DNA from: Mucilaginibacter sp. KACC 22063
Lineage (GTDB): Bacteria > Bacteroidota > Bacteroidia > Sphingobacteriales > Sphingobacteriaceae
DNA: 64,000 nucleotides
Assembly (NCBI RefSeq): GCF_028736115.1
Contig: NZ_CP117877.1
Span: 2,542,001-2,606,000, forward strand
Direction of reading: 5' to 3'
Numbering within the stretch: position 1 is the first letter of the stretch; every line of letters begins with the position of its first letter. The notes under the pieces are model-generated. The model did no database searches and was not told where the DNA came from. It saw only the letters and a list, made by a program, of their open reading frames with translations. This document shows, in pieces, positions 55,020 to 63,316 of this stretch. The position numbers were made by a program, and so were the translations under genes.

Positions 55020-55040
55020 TTACTAACAAAGTTAGCAAAT
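55018..55040. promoter_or_regulatory. Repair-type operator copy 3 (DUF763)
   Basis: ATTTACTAACAAAGTTAGCAAAT, with core CTAA-N5-TTAG, agrees with copy 1 at 19 of 23 positions. Its centre holds TAACTTTG on the minus strand (55027-55034), an exact TAnnTTTG -7 box seven bases before the ATG. Confidence 0.8.
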
Positions 55041-55045
55041 AACAA

Positions 55046-55927
55046 TTATACTTTGTTGCTTACTTTTAATAATTCTTCGGCAAAAATTACAGCGGCTTTA
55101 TTTCTGTAAGCACCTTTATGCCATATAATGTACGACTGCCTGGTCAGCTTTCGCCCGCTGATAGGAATGGCTGCCAGCTTTTCCCAGCCAATCAGCGCTT
55201 TTTCATTGATGATACTGATCTCGTCGCTGTTTTGTACCAATGATAGCAGCGAGTGCATATCATTCATTTCAATCTTAATAGCAGGTTTAATCTTGCGTTG
55301 CTCAAAAAGTTCGTCTACAAAATTGCGTGAGCTGAAACCTTTAGCCGGTAAAATAAGGTTACGGCTCAATATGTCCTTTAAGGAAATGGATCCCAATTTA
55401 GCCAGCGGGTTCTTCTTTGATACCACCATCACAATATCAGATTTGGAAAGCGGCTGCAAATCAAAGTCGGGATCGTTGTTCTGGTTATGGAAAGCCAGTA
55501 TCAGATCAAGTTCCGATTGCTTGAGCTTGTTTTCTAATATCTCCGGTGCACCATATTCCAAATTGATTTTTACGGATGGGTACCGCTTGGTAAACACCGG
55601 CAACACGGGTAATATGAGTGATGTAAAAGCATAAGTAACACCAATGCGCAATTCCCCGGTAACCAGGTTATTGAGGTCGGCAATGGCCTGTTTGCCTTTC
55701 TCCACATTCAGTAAAATGCGCCTGGCATGGGTTAAAAACACTTTGCCTGCTTCGGTTAAGCGCACCTGTTTGCCCAAACGGTCAAACAAGGGAAGCCCAA
55801 GTTCCTGCTCCAGCAGTTTGATTTGCTGCGACAGGGTAGACTGTGTGATGTATACCGCTGCGGCTGCCTCTGTAAAGTGCAGTAACTCGGCCGCTTTAAC
55901 AAAATAACTTAACTGCCGTATCTCCAT
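55046..55927 (-). CDS. LysR-family transcriptional regulator
   Basis: A 293-residue regulator. The N-terminal winged helix is MEIRQLSYFVKAAELLHFTE, then AAVYITQSTLSQQIKLLEQE; residues 90-290 form the periplasmic-binding-like effector domain. It belongs to the CynR/OxyR-like branch by its opening, but its effector is not known. It is divergent from the MFS gene at 56047 and so probably controls it. DUF763 follows on the same strand behind its own promoter. Confidence 0.92.
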   Translation of the reverse strand: MEIRQLSYFVKAAELLHFTEAAAAVYITQSTLSQQIKLLEQELGLPLFDRLGKQVRLTEAGKVFLTHARRILLNVEKGKQAIADLNNLVTGELRIGVTYAFTSLILPVLPVFTKRYPSVKINLEYGAPEILENKLKQSELDLILAFHNQNNDPDFDLQPLSKSDIVMVVSKKNPLAKLGSISLKDILSRNLILPAKGFSSRNFVDELFEQRKIKPAIKIEMNDMHSLLSLVQNSDEISIINEKALIGWEKLAAIPISGRKLTRQSYIIWHKGAYRNKAAVIFAEELLKVSNKV

Positions 55928-56009
55928 ATCAATCGTTTTTATCTATCAATATCATTAAAACAATCTATTTTACAAATGTAATCTTTATGCCGATCTTTGT
56001 AGCATCATC

Positions 56010-56031
56010 AAGCGGAAGGTTAGTCTTCCGC
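56010..56031. promoter_or_regulatory. Perfect 8-bp inverted repeat upstream of the MFS gene
   Basis: AGCGGAAG (56010-56017) and CTTCCGCT (56024-56031) around GTTAGT, 16 bases before the MFS start. There is no T-run after it, so it is more likely a 5'-leader hairpin or binding site than a terminator. Confidence 0.5.
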
Positions 56032-56046
56032 TACAACATATAGCTT

Positions 56047-57288
56047 ATGAATATTTTCCGATCACTCAAATACCGCAACTTCAAGCTCTTTTTCTACGGA
56101 CAATCAGTATCTCTTATTGGTACCTGGATGCAAAAAACAGCCGTTAGCTGGTTGGTTTACCGCCTTACCGGTTCGGCATTGTTACTGGGTATCGTGACTT
56201 TTGTAAGCCTGATACCATCGTTGATATTATCGCCTTATGCAGGCAGTTATATCGACAGACATAACCGTTTTAAGGTTCTGGTTGCTACACAGGTGATCTC
56301 CATGCTGCAGGCTGGTGCGCTTGCCGCCATGATCTTCTTTAAATTCTATAACATGTCGGGCATTATATTTCTGAGCCTTGTACAAGGTATCATTAATGCT
56401 TTTGACGTTACCTGCCGCCAATCTATCATGGTGGAAATGATAGAGAATAAGGAAGACCTACCCAATGCCATTGCCCTTAACTCAACCATGACTAACCTGG
56501 CACGTATTGCCGGACCAGCAGTTGCCGGTATTATACTGAGCACCCTTGGCGAAGACTTTTGTTTTGTAAGCAACTTTTTAAGCTATATACCTGTGCTTGC
56601 CTGCTTGTTTATGATGAAGCTGGATGTTAAGCAAAGCATCAAGCCACAAACTGATATTTGGGTAGAGCTTAAACAAGGTTTTAAATATGTGGCTGGCGAA
56701 AAAGAGATCAGCAGCCTGATTATTATGCTGACCATCAGTAGTTTGTTTGTAATCCCTTTTAATACGCTAATGCCGATTTTTGCTAAAGATATCTTCAACG
56801 GTACAGCCAAAACTTTTAGCTGGTTTGAAAGTGCAGCCGGATTGGGCTCTGTAATAAGTGCAATCTACATGGCCACACTTAAAAACAGCAAAGGGCTAAT
56901 GCGGATCATGACATTTGCATGCGCCATTTTTGGTGTCAGTATTTTATTACTGGCTTACGCAAAAGCTTTACCTGTAGCCCTGATCTTTATGACCTTAAGC
57001 GGTGTGGGTATGATGGCGCAAACATCAACCATAAATACGTACATACAAACCCATGCAGCACCAAATATGCGTGCTCGCGCTATCAGTTATTATGTGATGG
57101 CTTACCAGGGTATGATACCTGTGGGTAGCTTGCTGATAGGTGCATTGGCCAGTAGCCTGGGTGCCAGGACAGCCGTTGCCATTGAAGGCTTTATCGGTAT
57201 TGCAGCTACCATAGGCTTTTTGCTGTACCGTAACCATGTTACCGATGGCAACTTGCTGAACAGAAAACGCCTGAGCTTTGGTAAATAA
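56047..57288 (+). CDS. MFS transporter (MFS_3 / EntS-like)
   Basis: A 413-residue inner-membrane protein with about 12 helices. The opening FRSLKYRNFKLFFYGQSVSL and GTWMQKTAVSWLVYRLTGSA are typical of the MFS_3 branch, which includes siderophore exporters of the EntS type and many unassigned efflux proteins. AGSYIDRHNRFKVL is the loop 2-3 motif. The substrate is unknown. It is divergent from the LysR gene, and a hairpin lies just before the start, possibly an RNA-level control element. Confidence 0.87.
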   Translation: MNIFRSLKYRNFKLFFYGQSVSLIGTWMQKTAVSWLVYRLTGSALLLGIVTFVSLIPSLILSPYAGSYIDRHNRFKVLVATQVISMLQAGALAAMIFFKFYNMSGIIFLSLVQGIINAFDVTCRQSIMVEMIENKEDLPNAIALNSTMTNLARIAGPAVAGIILSTLGEDFCFVSNFLSYIPVLACLFMMKLDVKQSIKPQTDIWVELKQGFKYVAGEKEISSLIIMLTISSLFVIPFNTLMPIFAKDIFNGTAKTFSWFESAAGLGSVISAIYMATLKNSKGLMRIMTFACAIFGVSILLLAYAKALPVALIFMTLSGVGMMAQTSTINTYIQTHAAPNMRARAISYYVMAYQGMIPVGSLLIGALASSLGARTAVAIEGFIGIAATIGFLLYRNHVTDGNLLNRKRLSFGK

Positions 57289-57333
57289 AAGTACCCGGTT
57301 GCCAATAGGGGCTATGCTTTTGTAAACATAATG

Positions 57334-57341
57334 TACCTTTG
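57334..57341 (+). promoter_or_regulatory. -7 box of hscB
   Basis: TACCTTTG matches TAnnTTTG exactly, 34 bases before the hscB ATG. Confidence 0.5.
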
Positions 57342-57375
57342 CTTGTCAACCTTTTACTGACAATGCGATAATCTT

Positions 57376-57903
57376 ATGATCAACTACTTTGAATTTTATA
57401 ATATTCCCGAAGCTTTTGAAATAGACCAAGCTGCCCTTAAAAAGCAGTTTTATGACCTGAGCAAAAAATACCACCCTGACTTTTATGCCAACGAGGGCGA
57501 CGAGAAGCAGCAGGAGATACTGGAACTATCAACCATTAATAATAACGCTTATAAAACTTTAAGCGACCCTAATAAACGGCTTGCTTATATTTTAAAGCAG
57601 CATAATTTATTGGAAGAAGGGGCGAAACCGCAACTGCCGGCCGACTTTTTAATGGAGATGATGGAACTTAACGAGCGCCTGATGGAGGTGGATGATGCCG
57701 AACAACTGGCATCAATTACGGCAGAAGTGCTTGCTGTTGAAAATGATTTGCAGGCGCAGTTTAATGAGTTAACAGCAGATTATCAGACACTTGATGACAC
57801 GGCCAAAGAGGACAGACTGAACCATGTTGCAGATATTTACTATAGACAAAAATATTTGTTGCGGATTAGGGAGAGTTTAGATACATTTGCATCCCGGTTC
57901 TGA
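57376..57903 (+). CDS. hscB: Fe-S assembly co-chaperone HscB
   Basis: A 175-residue J-domain protein that delivers IscU-bound clusters to HscA. The J-domain (1-75) has the HPD motif at residues 33-35 (KKYHPDFYANEGDEKQQEI). The C-terminal HscB oligomerisation helices follow (ADFLMEMMELNERLMEVDDA). hscA, iscU and fdx are not adjacent, so the isc genes are split here. tRNA-Leu begins ten bases after the stop and may be co-transcribed. Confidence 0.9.
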   Translation: MINYFEFYNIPEAFEIDQAALKKQFYDLSKKYHPDFYANEGDEKQQEILELSTINNNAYKTLSDPNKRLAYILKQHNLLEEGAKPQLPADFLMEMMELNERLMEVDDAEQLASITAEVLAVENDLQAQFNELTADYQTLDDTAKEDRLNHVADIYYRQKYLLRIRESLDTFASRF

Positions 57904-57913
57904 CAACCGGAAT

Positions 57914-57997
57914 GCCCAGATGGCGGAATCGGTAGACGCGCTGGTCTCAAACACCTGTGGCTGCAAGGCCGTGCCGGTTCGACCCCGGCTCTGGGTA
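57914..57997 (+). tRNA. tRNA-Leu (anticodon CAA)
   Basis: An 84-nt class II tRNA reading the codon TTG. The acceptor stem is GCCCAGA with TCTGGGT (first pair G-U). The anticodon loop CTCAAAC sits in the stem CTGGT/ACCTG, which has one T-T mismatch at the 28-42 pair. The long variable arm is GGC/GCC, and the T arm is GCCGG-TTCGACC-CCGGC. CCA is not encoded. A terminator follows. Confidence 0.93.
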
Positions 57998-58002
57998 CAG
58001 GC

Positions 58003-58035
58003 AAAGCCTTTCTGAGAAATCAGGAAGGCTTTTTT
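58003..58035 (+). terminator. Terminator after tRNA-Leu
   Basis: AAAGCCTTTCTGA pairs with TCAGGAAGGCTTT (one T·G pair) around GAAA, followed by T-run. Confidence 0.9.
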
Positions 58036-58112
58036 GGTTTATTATCAACTCGATAAGCACGTATATTAAATTAAGTTTTGAAAACTGTAATTTAGTGGAA
58101 ACTTAAACCGTC

Positions 58113-58916
58113 ATGAAGTTACAGAAACACCTAGTTAGAAATATAAGTACTCTCATTACAGTAGTTCCAGCGTTGATCTACTATTTTACATACTTGTATG
58201 AAAAAGCTTACGCAGAAGTCAATAGAGTTCCAGAATCGATGATACAGCTGTCTATCAGTGATGTTTTGAATCTAATAGCACGTGCTATCATCGGAATAAC
58301 ATTATTTATAATGCCGTTGATATATGTGTATGATACAGTAATGAATTGGTCGACAAAAAAAATTCATTATTATGTTATTGCGAATCTTACTGTACTGTTC
58401 TGCTTTATCACGTTTTATTTTACCGCAACCTTCGCCTTTAATTACACAACTTTATATTCAATGATAATCGGTGCAAATCTTATTGTCTTTATTTTATCCT
58501 TATTAGCGACTAATAAAGTAGCAGATACTCTCGGTGAAGATGCGATATCATTACCAGAAAGCTTCGAATGCTATAAGAAATACATTAAAGAGGCCTTATC
58601 ACATCCAATAGTATTATTTTTAATTATCTCATGGATAATTGGAGCCGGGAGATCGATGGTGGAAACAGCCGGACAGTATAATGCAGTTTTTCACAACGAG
58701 TGGTATGTTCTAAAAGATAAAAGCGAAAGTTACCTTGTTGCTAATTATGGTGATAAATACATATTTCGGGATTATAATAACAAGGCAAAAAAGTGGACTG
58801 ATACTATAACGATAATCACCGGTGATCAAACAAAGAAATTTGAACTTTTAAGGTTACATGGTACGCAAAGTAAATTATCCATTTGGTCAAAATTCACTCA
58901 GGATTGGATGCATTGA
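58113..58916 (+). CDS. Hypothetical integral membrane protein
   Basis: A 267-residue protein with about five predicted membrane helices (about 10-28, 50-75, 88-108, 112-130 and 165-185) and a polar C-terminal domain (about 190-267). No family is recognised. The composition is AT-rich, rich in Ile, Asn, Tyr and Lys, unlike most of the window. It starts about 110 bases after a tRNA-Leu, a common site of integration, so transfer is possible though no integrase or repeat is seen. The next gene follows after 35 bases and may be its partner. Confidence 0.6.
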   Translation: MKLQKHLVRNISTLITVVPALIYYFTYLYEKAYAEVNRVPESMIQLSISDVLNLIARAIIGITLFIMPLIYVYDTVMNWSTKKIHYYVIANLTVLFCFITFYFTATFAFNYTTLYSMIIGANLIVFILSLLATNKVADTLGEDAISLPESFECYKKYIKEALSHPIVLFLIISWIIGAGRSMVETAGQYNAVFHNEWYVLKDKSESYLVANYGDKYIFRDYNNKAKKWTDTITIITGDQTKKFELLRLHGTQSKLSIWSKFTQDWMH

Positions 58917-58951
58917 AGCATCATGATTTTGTCGCTTAACTCAAACTTTAA

Positions 58952-59452
58952 ATGATAAAACTGTACTTGAACTTTTCTGATATAATGCAAGTTGCTTGGC
59001 TTGGCACAAGTCTCGTGAGTCTCTTTATTGCGTATGTTGTTTTTAAGTTGCAGGCTGAAACGTTTGCAAGTCAACAAGAAATCACTCGATTAGAACAAAG
59101 GAAATTTATTTTTCAGATTAGACCTGTGTTTAAAGTAGTAAATCACAGCACCCTATTAGCTCATTTAAACAACGGATTTCAATCTCATTTTACTATTGAA
59201 TTACAAGATAACCCTGCAAAAAATATTGTAATTGAAAACATTATAGATAACGAGGTTATAAAATATGAAAGGGCGGGTGTTGGGGATCAATTAACAATCA
59301 TTGAACAAACCATCCAAAAAGGTTCTATTGGATATCCTGTAAAAATTAATGTTAGATTTCAAGATGAGATAGGTACTTCTTACATCCAGTCAATTGCGGG
59401 CGATTTTCAGGATCTCTTCATTGAAATACCCATTAACACAAAGGAATTTTAA
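58952..59452 (+). CDS. Hypothetical single-pass membrane protein
   Basis: A 166-residue protein with one N-terminal membrane helix (about 9-28, VAWLGTSLVSLFIAYVVF) and a beta-rich soluble domain after a short charged linker. KFIFQIRPVFKVVNHSTLLA and the end EIGTSYIQSIAGDFQDLFIE show alternating strands. No family is recognised. It is AT-rich like its upstream neighbour and probably co-transcribed with it. Confidence 0.55.
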   Translation: MIKLYLNFSDIMQVAWLGTSLVSLFIAYVVFKLQAETFASQQEITRLEQRKFIFQIRPVFKVVNHSTLLAHLNNGFQSHFTIELQDNPAKNIVIENIIDNEVIKYERAGVGDQLTIIEQTIQKGSIGYPVKINVRFQDEIGTSYIQSIAGDFQDLFIEIPINTKEF

Positions 59453-59575
59453 TATTCCCCCGGCCTCGTGTCAGGGGTTTCTTAACTTAAAACTAAAACC
59501 TATGAAAAAGAATTATGCCGTGATGTATGGGTGTTATAATTCAATTTTATTATTCCCTTTAAGATCATGGGCTTT

Positions 59576-59684
59576 CCTTCCTCAAATACAGCCAGTTAAT
59601 CACAAAAACAACAATCAGGATTAACAGCCCGCCAAACTCGCGGGTTTCTTCAATGGCTTTTCAGCTTTCATGGTTTGTACAATG
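59576..59684 (-). pseudogene. Decayed duplicate of the TMEM220-family gene 3' end
   Basis: About 109 bases match the last third of the gene at 60592-60978 (its 60595-60709 part) with point differences. A 4-base deletion relative to the intact copy breaks the frame: the copy reads MKAEKP and then shifts to a premature stop. Homology ends sharply at both sides. The 300 bases from 59453 to 59752 hold nothing else I can identify apart from a spurious 40-codon ORF on the other strand. Confidence 0.8.
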
Positions 59685-59752
59685 AACAATAGCTTAACAA
59701 TGTCAACAAAATTATGTAGTTACGTAATAGAAGCACTAATCCGGAATGATCG

Positions 59753-60466
59753 CTAATTCACATCTTTTACAAACCTGACGCTATATCGGTACGAGTCACT
59801 GTTCGATACACCACTAACGCCCCCAATGAAATCTGTAAAAGGGTTTTGCCCTGTTATTACCTCACTATGCAAATAGAGCGTCCATGTCGCTTCCTTTGTT
59901 GTACCGCCACCAGTTACCATCTCATTGGTAGATGATACGAATTGAGCTTCTATACCACGGTATCTGAAGATATTGTTTCCGCCAGCATCTATGTAAACAA
60001 TACCTGCCGGCAGCGCATTAAAACCTGATGCGTTATTGCCGTTTATATCCCAGCCCGACGAAGAAAGTATTTGTTTTAAGCTTTCTGATGTTAATGCTGT
60101 GTAGCCATTCATTGTTTGTGTAGGAAAACTGGAAACCAGCTTGTCAAAATCAGCTTTGCTTGGTAAGCGCCATCCGTCCTGTAATACAATGGCCTGGGCT
60201 TCCTGCCTGGTATAATATTTCCCATATGCCGCATCATTACTTCCATTATTATAATTGACGCCGCCCGCTCCGTTATAATTGACACTTGTCCAAAGCTGGT
60301 TGCCAATTTTTACGGTCGTGTAAAAGCCTCCATTAATCGTTACTCCTTGTTTTTGCGGCTCGGGGTCTTTATCTTTTTTCTTGCAGGATACCATAGCCAG
60401 CACAATGCATAAATACAGTAATGATATTTTATTAAAGCCTAATGTTAGGTAATTTTTAGGAGACAT
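59753..60466 (-). CDS. FISUMP-domain lipoprotein
   Basis: A 237-residue predicted lipoprotein. The signal sequence ends in VLAMVSC with C28 as the likely lipidated residue. Residues about 43-237 are a Fibrobacter succinogenes major-paralogous (FISUMP) domain: VKIGNQLWTSVNYNGAGG, YYTRQEAQAIVLQDGWRLPS, then KADFDKLVSSFPTQTMNGYT. The domain is common in Bacteroidota surface proteins and resembles C-type-lectin-like or formylglycine folds; no substrate is known. It lies between the decayed fragment and the intact TMEM220-family gene, so it was probably placed there by the same rearrangement. Confidence 0.82.
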   Translation of the reverse strand: MSPKNYLTLGFNKISLLYLCIVLAMVSCKKKDKDPEPQKQGVTINGGFYTTVKIGNQLWTSVNYNGAGGVNYNNGSNDAAYGKYYTRQEAQAIVLQDGWRLPSKADFDKLVSSFPTQTMNGYTALTSESLKQILSSSGWDINGNNASGFNALPAGIVYIDAGGNNIFRYRGIEAQFVSSTNEMVTGGGTTKEATWTLYLHSEVITGQNPFTDFIGGVSGVSNSDSYRYSVRFVKDVN

Positions 60467-60591
60467 GATTGTAAGTATTGATGGATCACAAACATGAACA
60501 CCGAATTATGCTATAAGTTTTAAGTGACTGTTGCCTGAGATTACCAAATAAGTTGCAAAACAGCAAACTGTATTTATGCGGTTTCCTTAAT

Positions 60592-60978
60592 TCACTTCCT
60601 CCTCAAATACATCCAATTAATTACAAACACAACGATCAAAATCAATAGCCCACCGAACTCACGGGTTTCTTCAATCCAGGGTTTTTCGGCTTTCATGGTT
60701 TGTACAATGTTTTCGGCATGGTGGTCACTTGCCCAGTCGATAACACCTGTTTTGTCAAAAAGCAGGTATATGGCGTACAAGCTATAAACAGATAAACCCA
60801 AAATGTAAAGTCTGATATTCATCTGCCCCTTACTGGCCTGGTAACAAATCCAGGCACCTAACAGGTAAATTGGCATCCATACATAAGGGTCGGGGTCGTT
60901 GTATTGCAGCCCGGCAAAAATGATGAACAGTACAACGAATGTGATATTATAAACTTTAAATCCGGTTGATACAGGCAT
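60592..60978 (-). CDS. Transmembrane 220 family protein
   Basis: A 128-residue membrane protein with four predicted helices. ATG 60978 (MPVSTGFKVYNITFVV) is chosen over an upstream in-frame start at 61029. AGLQYNDPDPYVWMPIYLLG is the family motif, and the C-terminus has the helix FGGLLILIVVFVINWMYL. The function is unknown. A decayed partial copy lies 900 bases downstream. The start is divergent from the Crp/Fnr gene. Confidence 0.82.
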   Translation of the reverse strand: MPVSTGFKVYNITFVVLFIIFAGLQYNDPDPYVWMPIYLLGAWICYQASKGQMNIRLYILGLSVYSLYAIYLLFDKTGVIDWASDHHAENIVQTMKAEKPWIEETREFGGLLILIVVFVINWMYLRRK

Positions 60979-61065
60979 AGGGGCAATTGATCTGCCTAAA
61001 GATATAAAGTTCTGTAAATTGCAGCACAAACCGTATCATTATTTCTGAAACTGTATATTGAGGGC

Positions 61066-61653
61066 ATGCCGGTACCAAATGATATTTTAAACCAGATCCG
61101 CTTATATTTCGACAGCACTTCAAACCTTGCGGATATGGACTGGGAGTTGTTTGCGTCAAAATTAATTCCGGTGGCCTATCCTAAAAAGCATTTGCTGTTA
61201 GCAGCCGGTAAAACCGAAAATTATCTGTCGTTTATTGAAACGGGCATGGTACGTTTTTACATCCCTAAAGAAACCAGCGAACTCACGTTTTCTTTCGGGT
61301 TCGAAAACAGCTTTATCAGCGGTTACGATTCCTTTTTAACACAGCAGCCATCAAGCTACAACATAGAAACACTTGCACCAACAGTACTCTGGCGACTGTC
61401 GTACCACGACCTTCAATCCATTTATGCCGACACTGCAATAGGTAATTACATTGGCCGCAAGGCAAGCGAGGAGCTGTTTTTAAGAAAGAGCAAGAGGGAG
61501 TTATCTTTATTAAATGATAATGCCGAAACGCGCTACCTCAACTTATTTACTGAGCAGCCAAAACTGATAAAGCAAATCCCGCTGAAATACATAGCCTCCT
61601 ATATTGGCATTACACCGCAAGCTTTAAGCCGTATCAGAAAGTCAATTAGTTAA
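61066..61653 (+). CDS. Crp/Fnr-family transcriptional regulator
   Basis: A 195-residue regulator with an N-terminal cNMP-binding-like jelly roll (about 20-120, with GKTENYLSFIETGMVRFYI) and a C-terminal helix-turn-helix (IPLKYIASYIGITPQALSRI, about 170-190). The ligand is not evident; residues for cAMP binding are not clearly conserved, as in many Bacteroidota members. The DoxX-like gene follows closely, so it may be its target. Confidence 0.88.
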   Translation: MPVPNDILNQIRLYFDSTSNLADMDWELFASKLIPVAYPKKHLLLAAGKTENYLSFIETGMVRFYIPKETSELTFSFGFENSFISGYDSFLTQQPSSYNIETLAPTVLWRLSYHDLQSIYADTAIGNYIGRKASEELFLRKSKRELSLLNDNAETRYLNLFTEQPKLIKQIPLKYIASYIGITPQALSRIRKSIS

Positions 61654-61705
61654 CATAGGTTCATTGTTTGGGGCAGCCATGCTGGTGATATTTGTCTTAA
61701 AAAAG

Positions 61706-62158
61706 ATGAAACCGCTAATCATATTAATAAGTGTGTTTGCCCTGTCGTTGGTGATAAATAAGCTTTTTTACGGGGGATATAACTTTAGCTTATCGGGCAA
61801 AATTGCCATGTCGGCTATGTTGCTGTTTACCGCCATAGGCCATTTTGCCTATACCAAAGGCATGACCATGATGTTGCCGTCGTTCATCCCGTACAGAACC
61901 GAGTTAGTGTACCTAACCGGCTTAATGGAAATTGCTGCGGGTGTGGCGCTGCTTTTCCCGGCGATAAGTATGGTTACAGGTTGGCTGTTAATTGTTTTTT
62001 TCGTCCTGTTGCTTCCAGCAAATATTTATGCTGCCTTTAATCATATTAATTATCAGAAAGGCAGTTTGGATGGTAGCGGAATTAACTACCTGTGGTTCAG
62101 GGTGCCGCTGCAAATACTGTTTATACTTTGGGTTTATTTCTCTGCCATTAAACGCTGA
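61706..62158 (+). CDS. DoxX-like membrane protein
   Basis: A 150-residue protein with four predicted helices, of the DoxX-like kind (MAMLLFTAIGHF-like stretch MSAMLLFTAIGHFAYTKGMT, then TGLMEIAAGVALLFPAISMV). ATG 61706 is preferred; ATG 61679, which has a better GGGG ribosome site, is an alternative that adds nine residues. DoxX-like proteins have unproved roles in redox or quinone biology. It follows the Crp/Fnr gene on the same strand. Confidence 0.75.
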   Translation: MKPLIILISVFALSLVINKLFYGGYNFSLSGKIAMSAMLLFTAIGHFAYTKGMTMMLPSFIPYRTELVYLTGLMEIAAGVALLFPAISMVTGWLLIVFFVLLLPANIYAAFNHINYQKGSLDGSGINYLWFRVPLQILFILWVYFSAIKR

Positions 62159-62238
62159 AGGTTAGTAGAGACGAGCGAAGCAGAATATTTTAAGGAATGC
62201 AGTAGTAATTTTTTATTTTTATGAGCTACCTGTAACTT

Positions 62239-63219
62239 ATGATCTTCAGCTTTACATCGACTCCCGACTTTGATTTCATGACGTATTTTGCCCGGCACAT
62301 AGGGGTAACGGTAAATGATAACCTGCTGATCATTCCCGAACATTTAGGACAGGGACATATTCGCAAAATAACATTTGGTGCAGAGTTTAAGATTACGATG
62401 CACCATTATGTATTAAAAGAAGACCTTATCATCAAACGGAATACATCAGGCCAGGGAAACGAGCTGATTACCATTTTCTTTTATAGCAATGAGCAGGCGC
62501 TGGGGATAGCTTATAATAATGATGCGCAGGTTCAATTTTCCGAACGCGACGAATCTGCCATCCAGGTTACCTCTAATGACCTCAACTCAACCATACGTTT
62601 TCCCGAAGGGCATACCATTGATTACGTGGTGATCGCCATAATGCCATCCTATTTAAAAAGCCTGCTGGCTTTAAATAAACTGAATTCCACACTGGAAACC
62701 ATAACCACAACCGGGAAGACATTCCTGTTTTTTGAAAACATGACGGCGCAGGCAAAGTTGCTGCTTAAAAACCTGAACGCAGTTGACATGAGTGATGATC
62801 TTAGCCAGTTTTACATGCAGATTAAGGTGCAGGAGCTACTTTACCTGCTTTTTAAAAAGCTATCTGCACGTGAAAACATACCGCATCAAAACATTAATAA
62901 TGCCGATGCTGCCAGGCTGCTTCACATCCGAAATGAGATCATCAGCGATTTAAGCACCCCACCGGTTTTGCATGAACTGGCCCAAATTGCTGCCATGAGC
63001 GAAACTAAATTAAAACAACTTTTTAAGCAATCTTTTGGCGACACCATTTATAACTATTATCAGCGGGCAAGAATGGAAGAAGCGGCCTTTTTATTAAAAC
63101 AAGGCAGGCGTTCTGTTGCCGAGGCTGGTTACGAATTAGGTTTCTCTAACCTCAGCCATTTCAGCCGGTTGTTTGAAAAACATTACGGCCTTACCCCTAA
63201 AAGATTTTCTCAAGCTTAA
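62239..63219 (+). CDS. AraC-family transcriptional regulator
   Basis: A 326-residue regulator. The N-terminal sensor region (1-220) resembles no family I know. The C-terminal double helix-turn-helix is clear: LHELAQIAAMSETKLKQLFK (about 247-266), then GYELGFSNLSHFSRLFEKHY (about 297-316), with LTPKRFSQA ending the protein. It lies 97 bases before an old yellow enzyme gene on the same strand, which is a likely target. Confidence 0.9.
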   Translation: MIFSFTSTPDFDFMTYFARHIGVTVNDNLLIIPEHLGQGHIRKITFGAEFKITMHHYVLKEDLIIKRNTSGQGNELITIFFYSNEQALGIAYNNDAQVQFSERDESAIQVTSNDLNSTIRFPEGHTIDYVVIAIMPSYLKSLLALNKLNSTLETITTTGKTFLFFENMTAQAKLLLKNLNAVDMSDDLSQFYMQIKVQELLYLLFKKLSARENIPHQNINNADAARLLHIRNEIISDLSTPPVLHELAQIAAMSETKLKQLFKQSFGDTIYNYYQRARMEEAAFLLKQGRRSVAEAGYELGFSNLSHFSRLFEKHYGLTPKRFSQA

Positions 63220-63316
63220 TCCTTCTGTCGTATCGGACTGATTTTACGTCCCTTCCTGCTATTATCAGCATCAGATAACGTGCACTTTTGCTATGTAAAC
63301 AAAAACATACTGCAAA

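Noticed and set aside
55128..55634. 168-codon plus-strand ORF opposite the LysR gene
   Set aside because: Antisense shadow of a well-supported LysR protein.
59503..59624. Short plus-strand ORF of about 40 codons before the FISUMP gene
   Set aside because: It runs antisense across the decayed TMEM220 fragment and has no ribosome site or family pattern.
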